From an uncultured SAR86 cluster bacterium (lineage in GTDB: Bacteria > Pseudomonadota > Gammaproteobacteria > Magnimaribacterales > AG-339-G14), in assembly GCA_902514645.1 (NCBI GenBank), contig CABXRO010000007.1, forward strand, positions 1 to 52,553: a stretch of DNA of 52,553 nucleotides. The letters are read 5' to 3'. Below are positions 1 to 8,650 of this stretch, one piece after another. A model generated the notes under the pieces. It was not told where the DNA came from. It worked only from the letters and a program-made list of their open reading frames with translations, and did no database searches. Each line of letters starts with the position of its first letter. The stretch's first letter is position 1. Position numbers and translations under genes: made by a program.

Positions 1-2
1 AG

Positions 3-206
3 AATGACCTTATCGGAAACAATCTAATAAGAATATCCTCAGCGATCTGCTACGAAATCGCCTATCAAAATGTTTTTTTATCTAATAGCGAAGATACCAA
101 CGTTTTATTTAATGCCAGTAATGATAATTGGTTTGGAACTGGTTTAGGCCCACATCAACATTTACAGATCGCAAGGTTTAGAGCAGCCGATAAAAATAAT
201 AATTAA
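3..206 (+). CDS. lnt: Apolipoprotein N-acyltransferase, C-terminal fragment (5' partial)
   Basis: This frame is open from the left edge to a TAA at 204-206. It encodes the nitrilase-domain end of Lnt, the inner-membrane enzyme that adds the third acyl chain to lipoproteins. The motif ICYEI carries the catalytic cysteine, and it is followed by NASNDNWFG and GPHQHLQIARFRAA, which match the conserved ISNDAWFG and GPWQHxQMARMRA blocks of the family. The Lnt reading stops being recognisable after RAA, around base 190, in an AT-rich stretch. The N-terminal half of Lnt lies immediately to the right but on the opposite strand, so this is one piece of a gene broken by an inversion or a chimeric join. 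About 170 central residues, with the catalytic Glu and Lys, are missing. Confidence 0.8.
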   Translation, partial: NDLIGNNLIRISSAICYEIAYQNVFLSNSEDTNVLFNASNDNWFGTGLGPHQHLQIARFRAADKNNN

Positions 207-800
207 GATAACGGAAGATAGATACAAAGATTTCCTTTGATTTAAGCCTCTTAAACTAACAAAAAAAGAAATAAATATTTGAGAAATAAAAACGATAAAA
301 AAGCCCATACCAAAAATTCCAAGTATGGGAATGTAACCTTGTATCAAGTTATTATCGACAGCGGTATAACCTACATACAACCATGGAAAACCAGTAAATA
401 GAAATTCTCTCAGCCATTCGCTTAAAACCCAAGATGCTGGAAAAAGCAAAAAAAAATCATAATTTTTTCTTTGGTTGGAGACAATTTTGAACACAGTGAA
501 ACTGACAGCCTGGAACAAGCTTAAAAAAGCAGCTAGTAATAATGTTAGAAAACTTCCCAATATTGGTGAAGCCCCTCCAAAAACGGTTATGCTATTTTCT
601 ATCCAGAATATTCCAAATGCCCAAAGTCCAAAACCAAAAAAATAAGAAATAAAAAAAGTGTTTTTTATGCTTTCACTTTTAATCAATTGATGTAAGAGCC
701 CTGGAATAAGGAAAGTTAAAAACCAATAATTAAAGGGCTGAAAAGCTAAGACAATTAAAGAACCCAGAGAAAAGCCAGCGAAAAGTTTAAAAAAATTCAC
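162..800 (-). pseudogene. lnt: Apolipoprotein N-acyltransferase, N-terminal membrane fragment (truncated)
   Basis: This 212-residue minus-strand frame is the membrane half of Lnt. It is made of successive hydrophobic segments and carries the family-like AFQPFNYWFLTFLIPGLL near residue 20, FGIFWIENSI near 63, and FPASWVLSEWLREFLFTGFPWLYVGY near 118-145. Real Lnt sequence appears to run to about residue 200 (base ~200). The last dozen residues are antisense of the C-terminal fragment on the plus strand and are not Lnt. The nitrilase domain is therefore missing from this strand and the product as written could not be active. It lies 23 bp downstream of maf on the same strand. An assembly or amplification chimera is the likeliest cause. 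Recognition of Lnt is firm; the biological reality of the break is doubtful. Confidence 0.75.
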
Positions 801-823
801 ACTTTATTTTATCTGAATTAAAG

Positions 824-1489
824 TTATTGATTCAGCCAATAGCCGATATTCTTTTCTTTGAAAATCTTACAAGTCTCGACGATCGGTAAACCCACAACAT
901 TGCTGTAACTTCCTTCTAAATATTCAACAAATAAAGCACCATAACCTTGAATACCATAAGCCCCTGCTTTATCTTTTGGTTCTTCGGTTTCCCAATATTT
1001 TGCACATTGGTTGGCAGTTAAATTTGCAAATTTAATTTCGGTACTGACAAGATCAAACATCATTTTTACTTCGATATCAGACTGAGGATTAGTCTCTCCT
1101 AAGCAAATACATGTCATTACTGTATGTTTTCTTCCAGAAAACTCTAGGAGCATCGAAATGGCATGATCTTTGCTTTGAGGCTTGCCAAATATTTTGCCAT
1201 CTAAAGCAACAATTGTATCAGCCGTTAAAATAGGTTTATTGTGCAATTTCTTTTTTTGTCTTACTGCATGAGCTGCAAGACATTTTTGCTGGGTGTTTTT
1301 TATAACAAAATCCTCAGGACTTTCATCGGTAAAATTGGATTCGTCGAAATCGCATTTAAGGATTTCAAAATTAACTTTTAAATTTTTAAGAATTTCAATT
1401 CTTCTAGGCGAACTAGAAGCAAGATAAATATCGAAGTTATTTGATTTTTTCTTCTTTGTAGATAACGTGCTTTTTGACTCTAGGGTCAT
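824..1489 (-). CDS. maf: Maf-family nucleoside triphosphate pyrophosphatase
   Basis: A Maf/YceF-type house-cleaning pyrophosphatase that hydrolyses non-canonical nucleotides to the monophosphate. The signature [14 protein letters not shown] begins at residue 22. The DFDES motif, [26 protein letters not shown] and [12 protein letters not shown] follow in the family order. The 221-residue product has about 20 extra N-terminal residues before the usual start, and these overlap the 3' end of rpmG by 53 bp. I see no ATG, GTG or TTG between the ATG at 1489 and the conserved LASSSPRR, so the overlapping start is kept. Substrate preference (dTTP/UTP type against m7GTP type) cannot be set from the sequence alone. 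Confidence 0.9.
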   Translation of the reverse strand: MTLESKSTLSTKKKKSNNFDIYLASSSPRRIEILKNLKVNFEILKCDFDESNFTDESPEDFVIKNTQQKCLAAHAVRQKKKLHNKPILTADTIVALDGKIFGKPQSKDHAISMLLEFSGRKHTVMTCICLGETNPQSDIEVKMMFDLVSTEIKFANLTANQCAKYWETEEPKDKAGAYGIQGYGALFVEYLEGSYSNVVGLPIVETCKIFKEKNIGYWLNQ

Positions 1490-1592
1490 ATTTTTTAAAT
1501 TCTATTTTATCTGGAGTTTTGGTCTTATTCTTATCTGTAGTATAGAAATGACCTGTTCCTGCAGAGGAAACTAGTTTAATTTTTTCTCTCAT
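1437..1592 (-). CDS. rpmG: 50S ribosomal protein L33
   Basis: A 51-residue small ribosomal protein beginning [19 protein letters not shown] and ending [12 protein letters not shown], which matches gammaproteobacterial L33 almost position for position but lacks the few residues (MAKGI) before REKIKL in E. coli. An in-frame stop lies two codons upstream of the ATG, so this start is forced. The ATG overlaps the rpmB stop by four bases (ATGA), and GAGGTG upstream, inside rpmB, can serve as ribosome binding site. It is cotranscribed with rpmB, the usual bacterial L28-L33 pair. It lacks the zinc-ribbon cysteines, so it is the Cys-minus form. Confidence 0.95.
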   Translation of the reverse strand: MREKIKLVSSAGTGHFYTTDKNKTKTPDKIEFKKYDPRVKKHVIYKEEKIK

Positions 1593-1825
1593 ATCTTTTC
1601 ACCTCGGTCTCTGATTTCTTTTAAAACCACATCAATACCTTTTTTGTCGATTATTCTCATTCCTTTAGCAGAAAGAGTGAGAGTTATATATTTTTTTTCA
1701 GACTCTACCCAAAACTTATGACGATGCAAATTAGGCATAAACTTTCTTTTAGTTTTGTTCACAGCCTTAGAAACATTGTTCCCTGCCATTGGCGTTTTAC
1801 CTGTTACTTGACACTCTTTACTCAT
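1589..1825 (-). CDS. rpmB: 50S ribosomal protein L28
   Basis: A 78-residue L28 starting [21 protein letters not shown]. The middle [33 protein letters not shown] matches the family. A longer frame exists from a TTG at 1840, but the ATG at 1825 gives the canonical N-terminus. First gene of the rpmB-rpmG pair, divergent from coaBC across a 74-bp gap. Confidence 0.95.
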   Translation of the reverse strand: MSKECQVTGKTPMAGNNVSKAVNKTKRKFMPNLHRHKFWVESEKKYITLTLSAKGMRIIDKKGIDVVLKEIRDRGEKI

Positions 1826-1847
1826 AATATTCTTTTGCAAGAAGAGC

Positions 1848-1876
1848 TTTATACCAGAATCCTAAGTTCAAAGAAA
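1848..1876 (-). promoter_or_regulatory. Probable rpmBG promoter
   Basis: On the minus strand TATAAA (1848-1853), preceded by TGG as in an extended -10, lies 17 bp from a weak -35 TTTCTT (1871-1876). It would start transcription about 15-20 bases before rpmB. This is a consensus match only. Confidence 0.4.
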
Positions 1877-1893
1877 CCTATCTGAGTTATAAT
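1866..1893 (+). promoter_or_regulatory. Probable coaBC promoter, possibly giving a leaderless mRNA
   Basis: TATAAT at 1888-1893 is a perfect -10 and a weak -35-like GTTCAA lies 16 bp upstream (1866-1871). The coaBC ATG at 1900 falls where transcription would begin, and there is no Shine-Dalgarno before it. The element overlaps the divergent rpmB promoter. Confidence 0.45.
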
Positions 1894-1899
1894 TTTTGT

Positions 1900-3102
1900 A
1901 TGGAACAGTTGGCTAATAGACAAATTTTACTTTGCGTCACTGGAGGTATTGCTGCATATAAAGCGGCTGAGTTAATTAGGCTATTCAAGAGTTCAGGCTC
2001 TGAAATTCGAGTACTCATGACTGACGCAGCCAAAGAATTCATCACGCCCCTTACCATGCAGGCGTTATCTGGCAATGAAGTTCATTCAGATCTTTTAGAT
2101 ACCAATGCCGAATCAGCTATGGGACACATAGAATTAGCAAGATGGGCTGACGCTATTGTAATTTCTCCTTGTTCGGCAGATAGTCTTGCAAAACTTGCCG
2201 CCGGAAGAGGCGATGATTTAATGTCTGCGGTATGTCTTGCTGCAGACTCTAAAATATTTTTTGCTCCTGCAATGAATCAAGGTATGTGGAAGGATAAACG
2301 TACAAAAAAGAATCTTTCATTATTGAAAAAACCTGTTTTTCACCAGATCGGCCCTAACGAAGGTGATCAAGCTTGTGGTGATGTGGGTCCCGGTAGAATG
2401 TCAGAGCCTAAAGAAATTATTGAGGAGGTAGCTAAAGAATTTTCTTCTGGACTATTAGCTGGTAAAAAAGTATTGATTACTGCTGGACCCACTAGAGAAA
2501 AAATAGATCCCGTTAGATATATTTCCAACAAAAGTTCTGGAAAGATGGGTTTTTCAATTGCTAAAGCAGCTGTTGATGAATCTGCAATAGTGACTTTGAT
2601 TTCTGGTCCAGTAACTTTAGACACACCAGAAAGGGTCAAAAGAATAGATATTGAATCTGCCGAGGAAATGAAAGAGCACGTCACTGAAAATCTATCTGAT
2701 ATCGATTTGTTTATCTCAACTGCTGCTGTAGCCGATTTCAAAATGAAAAATATCGAACCTCAAAAAATAAAAAAAGGTCAATCCAAAAATATAAGCCTTA
2801 GCCTAGAACAGAATGAGGATATTTTGAAACTCGTTTCCGAGAAAAATCCTGATTTAAAGATAGTTGGTTTTGCTGCAGAAACAGAAAATATGATTGATAA
2901 CGCTAGAAAAAAATTATCTTCAAAGAATTTGAATTTAATTGTCGCCAACGATGTCTCAGATAGTTCTATAGGTTTTGACTCAAATAATAATGAGGTGACA
3001 TTGATTACTGAAAAAGAAGAATTAAAAATTCCTAAAACCTCAAAGGAAAAGGTTGCTAGAAAAATAGTTCAATTTATTTCAAAAAACCTCCTTGATGATT
3101 AG
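1900..3102 (+). CDS. coaBC: Bifunctional phosphopantothenoylcysteine decarboxylase / phosphopantothenate-cysteine ligase
   Basis: Two-domain coenzyme A enzyme of 400 residues. The N-terminal flavoprotein decarboxylase (CoaC, about 1-185) shows [37 protein letters not shown] and the substrate-clamp [10 protein letters not shown]. The C-terminal ligase (CoaB, about 190-400) shows [29 protein letters not shown] and VGFAAETEN. Together these turn 4'-phosphopantothenate and cysteine into 4'-phosphopantetheine in the cytosol. It overlaps dut by 8 bp, the conserved coaBC-dut pair. The start has no visible Shine-Dalgarno and may be leaderless. Other CoA genes here are the type II pantothenate kinase (27398-28201) and panB at the right edge. 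Confidence 0.96.
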   Translation: MEQLANRQILLCVTGGIAAYKAAELIRLFKSSGSEIRVLMTDAAKEFITPLTMQALSGNEVHSDLLDTNAESAMGHIELARWADAIVISPCSADSLAKLAAGRGDDLMSAVCLAADSKIFFAPAMNQGMWKDKRTKKNLSLLKKPVFHQIGPNEGDQACGDVGPGRMSEPKEIIEEVAKEFSSGLLAGKKVLITAGPTREKIDPVRYISNKSSGKMGFSIAKAAVDESAIVTLISGPVTLDTPERVKRIDIESAEEMKEHVTENLSDIDLFISTAAVADFKMKNIEPQKIKKGQSKNISLSLEQNEDILKLVSEKNPDLKIVGFAAETENMIDNARKKLSSKNLNLIVANDVSDSSIGFDSNNNEVTLITEKEELKIPKTSKEKVARKIVQFISKNLLDD

Positions 3103-3646
3103 ATGGATTTTACTCAAATTAGTAGGAATCTTTCTACCTTCTTTGATATCAAAAGCGGTTGGTCCCGGACAACAAGCAACCTCTAATATTGCACTTAACG
3201 TTGAATTTAAAATTCTTGATAACGAACTTGGTGACAAAATTCCCTTACCTAAATTCAGTACCGCAGGATCTGCAGCCTTAGATTTGAGGACCAATATTAA
3301 AGAAAAAAAAGTTCTTCAGCCCGATGAGACTTTTCTATTTACTACTGGATTTTCAATACATATAAAAGATTCTAAATATGCAGCCTTGATTCTTCCTAGG
3401 TCAGGCTTAGGACACAAACATGGAATCGTTTTGGGAAACCTAGTGGGCCTCATTGACTCGGATTATCAGGGAGAGATCATGGTCTCTTTATGGAATAGAT
3501 CCAAAGAATCTTTTGAGATTCTTCCTGGAGATAGGATTGCTCAGATGATGTTTTTTGCTGTTACTTCACCTAACTTCAAGTTAGTTTCTGAATTTGATTT
3601 CTCGGAAAGAGGCTCCAAGGGTTTTGGTTCTTCTGGAACTAAATAA
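3095..3646 (+). CDS. dut: dUTP diphosphatase with an unusual hydrophobic N-terminal extension
   Basis: Trimeric dUTPase that hydrolyses dUTP to dUMP and pyrophosphate, keeping uracil out of DNA and feeding dTMP synthesis. The five family motifs are visible: [42 protein letters not shown] and the C-terminal GSKGFGSSG. The E. coli protein is 151 residues. Here about 32 extra residues precede the normal start, including the hydrophobic run [18 protein letters not shown] 3095 overlaps the coaBC stop (8 bp), and a TTG precedes it directly at 3092. A downstream TTG at 3143 would remove the hydrophobic part. The function is certain, the start is not. Its stop lies 1 bp from that of convergent typA. 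Confidence 0.9.
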   Translation: MIRWILLKLVGIFLPSLISKAVGPGQQATSNIALNVEFKILDNELGDKIPLPKFSTAGSAALDLRTNIKEKKVLQPDETFLFTTGFSIHIKDSKYAALILPRSGLGHKHGIVLGNLVGLIDSDYQGEIMVSLWNRSKESFEILPGDRIAQMMFFAVTSPNFKLVSEFDFSERGSKGFGSSGTK

Positions 3647-3647
3647 A

Positions 3648-5435
3648 TTAAAATCTAAAAGCTTTTTTTCTCAATCTAATCGCTGAAGGAGTAACTTCCA
3701 CTAATTCGTCATCTTCAATAAATTCTAATGCTTGTTCCAAAGAATGTTCAATGTGTGGGACCAAGATAAGATTTTCATCAGTACCTGAGGCTCTGATATT
3801 GGTTAACTGTTTTGCCTTGGTCGGGTTGACCGGTAAGTCGTTGTCTCTGGAATGTAAGCCAACAATTTGACCTTTATAAACATTCAATCCATGTCCGACA
3901 AAAAGCTTTCCTCTATTTTGTAGATTGAATAATGAATAGGCCAAGGTTTTTCCTTCAGCCATAGATACCAAGACTCCATTTTGACGTGTAGTAATCTCAC
4001 CTTTTTTTGCAGGACCGTAATGATCGAAGATACTAGTTAGAATTCCGGTGCCGCTCGTCAAGGTAAGAAACTGAGATCTAAATCCAATCATGCCTCTGGA
4101 AGGTGCAATAAAATCTAATTTTATTCTTCCCGTTTCGCTGGGTTCCATATTTTTAAGTTCTGCTTTTCTTGAACCCATCTCTTCCATTACAGGTCCCTGA
4201 TGTTGTTCCTCGATATCTATTACTATTTGTTCAAAAGGTTCATGAATTTCGCCATTCACTTCTTTCTGAATGACCTCAGGTTTTGACACTCCCAATTCAA
4301 AACCATCTCGACGCATGTTTTCTATCAAAACCGATAAATGCAATTCACCACGGCCAGAGACTTTGAATTTATCAGCACTTTCACCTTGCTCAACTCTAAG
4401 AGCGACATTACTCAGCAATTCTTGTTCAAGACGGTCTTTGATATTTCTTGAAGTTACAAACTTACCTTCTTTACCAGCAAATGGGGAATCATTCACTTGA
4501 AAGGTCATGCTCACAGTCGGCTCATCTACAGATAGAGGCGGGAGTTGTTCTAGATTCTCTGGGTTACACAAAGTATCTGAGATATACAATTTTTCAATAC
4601 CAGTCACACAGACAATGTCACCCGCTTCAGCTTTATCAACCTCAACTCTTTCTAAACCTTCGTGACCCAAAACTTGGAGAATTTTTCCTGTTTTTTGCTT
4701 TCCTTCAGCATCGATCACTACAACCTGATCGTTTGGTTTAACGTTCCCACGAGATATTCTGCCGATACCGATTACACCCACATAGCTATTACTATCTAAG
4801 GCACTGATTTGCATTTGAAAGGGCTCTTCCAAACTCACAGGGGGCTCATTCACTTTAGTTACGATGAGGTCTAAGAGTGGAGACATATCTTCTTCAATTT
4901 TCTCTAAATCTAAACCGGACGTTCCATTCAAAGCAGATGTGTAGATTGTAGGAAAATCCATCTGTTGATCATTCCCACCCAGCCTATCGAAGAGATCAAA
5001 AACTTGATCTTGCACCCAATCGGGTCTTGCACTTGGACGATCAATTTTATTTATAACTAGAATTGGATTTAGTCCTTTTTCAAAAGCTTTTTGAGTCACA
5101 AATCTGGTTTGTGGCATGGGACCATCGACGGCATCAACTAGCAACAAAACCGAATCCACCATAGACAAAACTCTTTCAACTTCTCCGCCAAAATCAGCAT
5201 GTCCAGGAGTATCCACGATATTGATTTTGTGATCTTTCCACTTGATGGCAGTGTTTTTAGAAAGAATCGTTATCCCTCTCTCTCTTTCTTGATCGTTGGA
5301 ATCTAAGATTCTTTCCGAGCCAATATTTTTTCGATCTAAGGTACCGGAATGTTCTAGTAATTTATCAACTAAAGTAGTTTTCCCATGATCGACGTGTGCA
5401 ATGATGGCGATATTTCTAATAAATTCAGGATTCAT
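3648..5435 (-). CDS. typA: Ribosome-associated translational GTPase TypA/BipA
   Basis: A 595-residue GTPase of the elongation-factor class that binds 70S ribosomes and helps large-subunit assembly and stress adaptation. The G domain begins [19 protein letters not shown] (G1). It continues with the switch region [24 protein letters not shown] (G3) and VINKID (G4). The EF-G-like domains III and V follow, and the C-terminal TypA-specific domain ends [14 protein letters not shown]. Length is usual for the family (about 605). It is followed on the opposite strand by dut with no room for a separate terminator. Its start lies 42 bp from the rpmE stop on the same strand, so rpmE and typA may be cotranscribed. 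Confidence 0.97.
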   Translation of the reverse strand: MNPEFIRNIAIIAHVDHGKTTLVDKLLEHSGTLDRKNIGSERILDSNDQERERGITILSKNTAIKWKDHKINIVDTPGHADFGGEVERVLSMVDSVLLLVDAVDGPMPQTRFVTQKAFEKGLNPILVINKIDRPSARPDWVQDQVFDLFDRLGGNDQQMDFPTIYTSALNGTSGLDLEKIEEDMSPLLDLIVTKVNEPPVSLEEPFQMQISALDSNSYVGVIGIGRISRGNVKPNDQVVVIDAEGKQKTGKILQVLGHEGLERVEVDKAEAGDIVCVTGIEKLYISDTLCNPENLEQLPPLSVDEPTVSMTFQVNDSPFAGKEGKFVTSRNIKDRLEQELLSNVALRVEQGESADKFKVSGRGELHLSVLIENMRRDGFELGVSKPEVIQKEVNGEIHEPFEQIVIDIEEQHQGPVMEEMGSRKAELKNMEPSETGRIKLDFIAPSRGMIGFRSQFLTLTSGTGILTSIFDHYGPAKKGEITTRQNGVLVSMAEGKTLAYSLFNLQNRGKLFVGHGLNVYKGQIVGLHSRDNDLPVNPTKAKQLTNIRASGTDENLILVPHIEHSLEQALEFIEDDELVEVTPSAIRLRKKAFRF

Positions 5436-5477
5436 ATAAATGGCTGATTTGGAGCCTAAAAAATAAAGTATGAAAAA

Positions 5478-5960
5478 TTATTTTTCTTCAGAAGAATTAG
5501 AAGATTCATCACTGACTTCTTCAACAGAAGTTTCTTCTTGAGGAGCATCAGAAGGAGCTGCTTCAGCACCTTCGATAGTTTCTTCAGCCGAGGCTTCAGG
5601 AGCCTCTTTCGTTACTTCATCAACCGGAGCTGAAGCTTTTACATCTTCTTTTTCTTCTAATGGAGGAGTCTCTTCTTGAAGATTTTCTTCAGCAGGGGCA
5701 GCTTTAACAGCAGCTTTCTTTTTCGAAAAACGTTTTTTAAACCTTTCAACTCTTCCACCAGTATCAATAATTTTGTTTTGACCGGTATAGAAAGGGTGTG
5801 AGGCAGAAGACACATCAAGAGGACAATAAGGATAGGTATTACCATCCTCCCATTCTCTTGTTTGGTCAGTCTCCAAAGTAGACGGAATGAGATAATACTT
5901 ATCTACACTCACATCATGAAATAAAACGGTTCTGTATTCTGGATGAATTTCTTTTTTCAC
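5478..5960 (-). CDS. rpmE2: 50S ribosomal protein L31 type B with long acidic C-terminal tail
   Basis: Residues 1-80 match the zinc-independent, Cys-minus L31 (YkgM/RpmE2 type): [32 protein letters not shown] and [11 protein letters not shown]. The CxxC zinc ligands of the ordinary RpmE are absent. In other bacteria this version is often used under zinc limitation; here it may be the only L31, which I cannot check. From about residue 81 a tail of some 80 residues follows, first Lys/Ala rich and then dominated by Glu, Ala, Ser and Pro. L31 type B is normally about 85-90 residues, so the tail doubles it. The start is GTG at 5958-5960. A strong promoter lies just upstream. Confidence 0.9.
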   Translation of the reverse strand: MKKEIHPEYRTVLFHDVSVDKYYLIPSTLETDQTREWEDGNTYPYCPLDVSSASHPFYTGQNKIIDTGGRVERFKKRFSKKKAAVKAAPAEENLQEETPPLEEKEDVKASAPVDEVTKEAPEASAEETIEGAEAAPSDAPQEETSVEEVSDESSNSSEEK

Positions 5961-5992
5961 TATTCTTCTTGATTAAAAAAATATGCTGCCGC

Positions 5993-6020
5993 ACTATACC
6001 AGAAGACTATTTATTCTCAA
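5993..6020 (-). promoter_or_regulatory. Strong rpmE promoter with GC-rich discriminator
   Basis: Reading the minus strand, TTGAGA (6015-6020), a 16-bp spacer and TATAGT (5993-5998) form a near-consensus sigma70 promoter. The sequence GCGGCAGC directly after the -10 is a GC-rich discriminator, typical of ppGpp/DksA-inhibited ribosomal promoters. Predicted leader is about 25 nt. Confidence 0.6.
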
Positions 6021-6030
6021 ATAAACTTAA

Positions 6031-8196
6031 ATGGAAAATTTATACTACGAAGTAGCTCTCCCTTTGCCTTTGAGAAACTCTTTTACTTACAGTTCAAATA
6101 TTAAGATTTCCAATGGCTCCAGAGTTCAAGTTCCATTTAGAAACCGAGAAATTGTCGGATACGTATTAAAAAAACAATCCAGCCCTAATGTAAAATTTAT
6201 AAAACCCATAACTAAAGTTTTAGACGGAAATTCTTTAATAGATAAGTCCTCATACGACCTCATTCATTGGATAGCTGATTACTACAAAGCACCTATTGGA
6301 GAAATTTTTAAATCCTATTTCCCACCTTTCTTGAGAAAAGGCAAAGAAATAAACGATTCCATAGAGGTATACGCAATTACAAACTTGGGTAAATTAGCAA
6401 GCAAAGAATCCTTTGGGCGTGCAAAAAAGCAATTTGAAGCCTTGGAAGTTTTTCAACATAAATCGGAATTATCCCGTCCAGGTATAAAAGCAAACAAAAT
6501 CTCTAAAGCCATCTTGGATGTTTTAATTTCAAAAGGTTATCTTGAGAAAAAAAGCCGCAATCGAAATGAATTGAAAACTAACAAGGAACTTAACTCAGAA
6601 GCTTTTTTTGAATTGAATGTTGAGCAAAATAAAATTTACAAGTCCATTAAAAATTCATCAACTAATCTTACGCATCTAATTTTTGGAGTTACGGGAAGTG
6701 GTAAAACCGAAATATATTTTCATCTCATTAGAGACTTCATAGAAAAAGGTCAACAAGTATTAATTCTTGTTCCAGAAATTGGTCTGACTCCAAATCTAAA
6801 AGCCGAAATCGAAAGGAGATTTGGCGAAGACAATGTCGCTCTTTTGCACTCAGAAATGTCAGAAAAAGATAGAGCTTACGCTTGGAATGATATTAACAAA
6901 GGCTTTAAATCTATTTTAATTGGAACAAGATCAGCAATTTTTACGCCGTTTAAAGATTTAGGCTTGATAGTGGTAGATGAAGAGCATGATTCTTCATACA
7001 AACAAATTGATGGCTTTAGATATTCAGCTAGAGATGTTGCAGTCTATCGAGCAAATCTCGAAAAAATTCCTGTCATCATGTGCTCAGCAACGCCAAGCTT
7101 GGAAAGTCTTAAAAATTGTCAGGATGAAAAATACTGCTTACACAAACTAACCCGAAGGGTAAAAGATGCCAGACAGCCTAAGTTTGAAATCTCTGATTTA
7201 AGATCATCTGAACTAAAGTCAGGTTTAACTGAATACAGTCTTAATGAAATTTCCAAAGAATTGAGTAAAGGCAATCAAGTTTTAGTCTTCCTCAACAAAA
7301 AAGGCTATGCACCAATGGTCTTTTGTAACAAATGCGGCTGGACTCCGGAATGCAGTAATTGCGACGTATCAATGGTTTATCACATCAATCCCAAAAGATT
7401 AGTTTGTCATCATTGTGGTACCAAGCATCCTATGCCTGTTGCTTGTTTGAACTGTAACGAAGAAAGTTTAGAATTTTTTCATACGGGAACCGAGAAACTC
7501 GAAGAATTTTTAAAAGAGTATTTTAAAAATACTCCTGTGATTAGAGTTGACCGTGAAGCTTTGGGTAAAGAGCAATTAAGATCCAACTCGGTATTACCTG
7601 ATTCCAAAGAACCTCTTATATTGGTGGGAACGCAGATTCTAGCCAAAGGGCATCACATGCCTAATTTAACTTTAGTGGTGGTAGTAGATGCGGACAGTGG
7701 TCTTTTCTCAGTTGATCATAAAGCTTCTGAAAGACTAGCTCAGTTACTGATTCAGGTTTCAGGAAGGGCTGGTAGAGAAGACAAAGAAGGCAGAGTCATT
7801 TTGCAATCGTTTGTTCCGGAACATCCTTTTTTAGAAAAAATTTCTTCTTTTGATTACGATAGGATTGCCAACGAAATTCTAGAAGAAAGACAAACTAGTA
7901 AGCTTCCGCCTTTTGTTTATCAAATTAACATTCATGCGGAGTCCCTAAAAAGACCTCTTCCAGAGAAGGTTCTGTTGGAAATCTCTCGTTCCTTAAACAT
8001 TAACGATGATGAATTTATAGGACCAAAACCAGAACTAATCGAAAAAAGAAAAAATTACTTTCGATGGGTCCTAACCCTTAAATCTGAAAATCGAAAAAAA
8101 ATACATGCTCTTGCAAATCATGTTATCAAGATGATCGATCAAAGCGATTATTCAAAAAATGTCAGAGTTGGAATTGATGTGGATCCACTCAACTAG
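6031..8196 (+). CDS. priA: Primosomal replication restart helicase PriA
   Basis: A 721-residue superfamily 2 3'-5' helicase that recognises stalled or repaired forks and loads the replicative helicase. The N-terminal DNA-binding region (about 1-190) is followed by Walker A GVTGSGKT (219-226) and the DEEH box (316-319). Eight cysteines follow in four CxxC pairs (432/435, 441/444, 459/462, 472/475), the two zinc sites characteristic of PriA. The helicase C lobe carries GTQILAKGHHMPNL and QVSGRAGRED. Length matches E. coli (732). It is divergent from rpmE (70 bp) and converges on tsaE with a 1-bp gap. Confidence 0.97.
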   Translation: MENLYYEVALPLPLRNSFTYSSNIKISNGSRVQVPFRNREIVGYVLKKQSSPNVKFIKPITKVLDGNSLIDKSSYDLIHWIADYYKAPIGEIFKSYFPPFLRKGKEINDSIEVYAITNLGKLASKESFGRAKKQFEALEVFQHKSELSRPGIKANKISKAILDVLISKGYLEKKSRNRNELKTNKELNSEAFFELNVEQNKIYKSIKNSSTNLTHLIFGVTGSGKTEIYFHLIRDFIEKGQQVLILVPEIGLTPNLKAEIERRFGEDNVALLHSEMSEKDRAYAWNDINKGFKSILIGTRSAIFTPFKDLGLIVVDEEHDSSYKQIDGFRYSARDVAVYRANLEKIPVIMCSATPSLESLKNCQDEKYCLHKLTRRVKDARQPKFEISDLRSSELKSGLTEYSLNEISKELSKGNQVLVFLNKKGYAPMVFCNKCGWTPECSNCDVSMVYHINPKRLVCHHCGTKHPMPVACLNCNEESLEFFHTGTEKLEEFLKEYFKNTPVIRVDREALGKEQLRSNSVLPDSKEPLILVGTQILAKGHHMPNLTLVVVVDADSGLFSVDHKASERLAQLLIQVSGRAGREDKEGRVILQSFVPEHPFLEKISSFDYDRIANEILEERQTSKLPPFVYQINIHAESLKRPLPEKVLLEISRSLNINDDEFIGPKPELIEKRKNYFRWVLTLKSENRKKIHALANHVIKMIDQSDYSKNVRVGIDVDPLN

Positions 8197-8197
8197 T

Positions 8198-8650
8198 TCA
8201 AAGTTTTAAGTCTAAAGAAGTTTCAACTCTACATTTTCTTGCAAAGTCGCCTTGATGAAATAAAAAAATACTGATGTCAGGCTCTTTTAAAAAACCTGAT
8301 CCTTTTTCAGGCCATTCAATAAAGTTGATGGAATTCGCTTCTTGCAGATATTCTTCTAAACCAATTGCGCTCAGCTCGGCAATCTTCTCCACACGGTACA
8401 AATCGATATGGAAGATTTTCAAATCATTGATTTCATAAGGCTCAATTAAAGTAAAAGTTGGACTGTTGATGAAATTCTCTACGCCAAGGTAATTTAAAAC
8501 TTCTTTTACTAAAGTAGTTTTTCCTGTGCCTAAATCACCAGAAAGATGAATAGAAATCGGAAAATTATTTTCTTCTTTTAAAAAAGAAGCAAGTTTTTCT
8601 GCAAGTTGTTTTGTTTCATCTAGGCTTGATAAGACAAGTTCTTTATTCAT
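8198..8650 (-). CDS. tsaE: tRNA threonylcarbamoyladenosine biosynthesis ATPase TsaE
   Basis: A 150-residue P-loop ATPase of the YjeE family that works with TsaD and TsaB to make t6A37 in ANN-decoding tRNAs. Walker A GDLGTGKTTLV sits near residue 39. FINSPTFTLIEPY and HIDLYRVE are family blocks, and the Walker-B-like region ends in INFIEWPEKG. The ATG is embedded in the end of nnrD (8-bp overlap), reproducing the nnr-tsaE order of E. coli, so translation is probably coupled. Confidence 0.93.
   Translation of the reverse strand: MNKELVLSSLDETKQLAEKLASFLKEENNFPISIHLSGDLGTGKTTLVKEVLNYLGVENFINSPTFTLIEPYEINDLKIFHIDLYRVEKIAELSAIGLEEYLQEANSINFIEWPEKGSGFLKEPDISIFLFHQGDFARKCRVETSLDLKL

Noticed and set aside
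3647-3660. Inverted repeats marking the proposed inversion breakpoint
   Set aside because: I compared this site with 47009-47044 and saw only AT-rich sequence, no shared long repeat.
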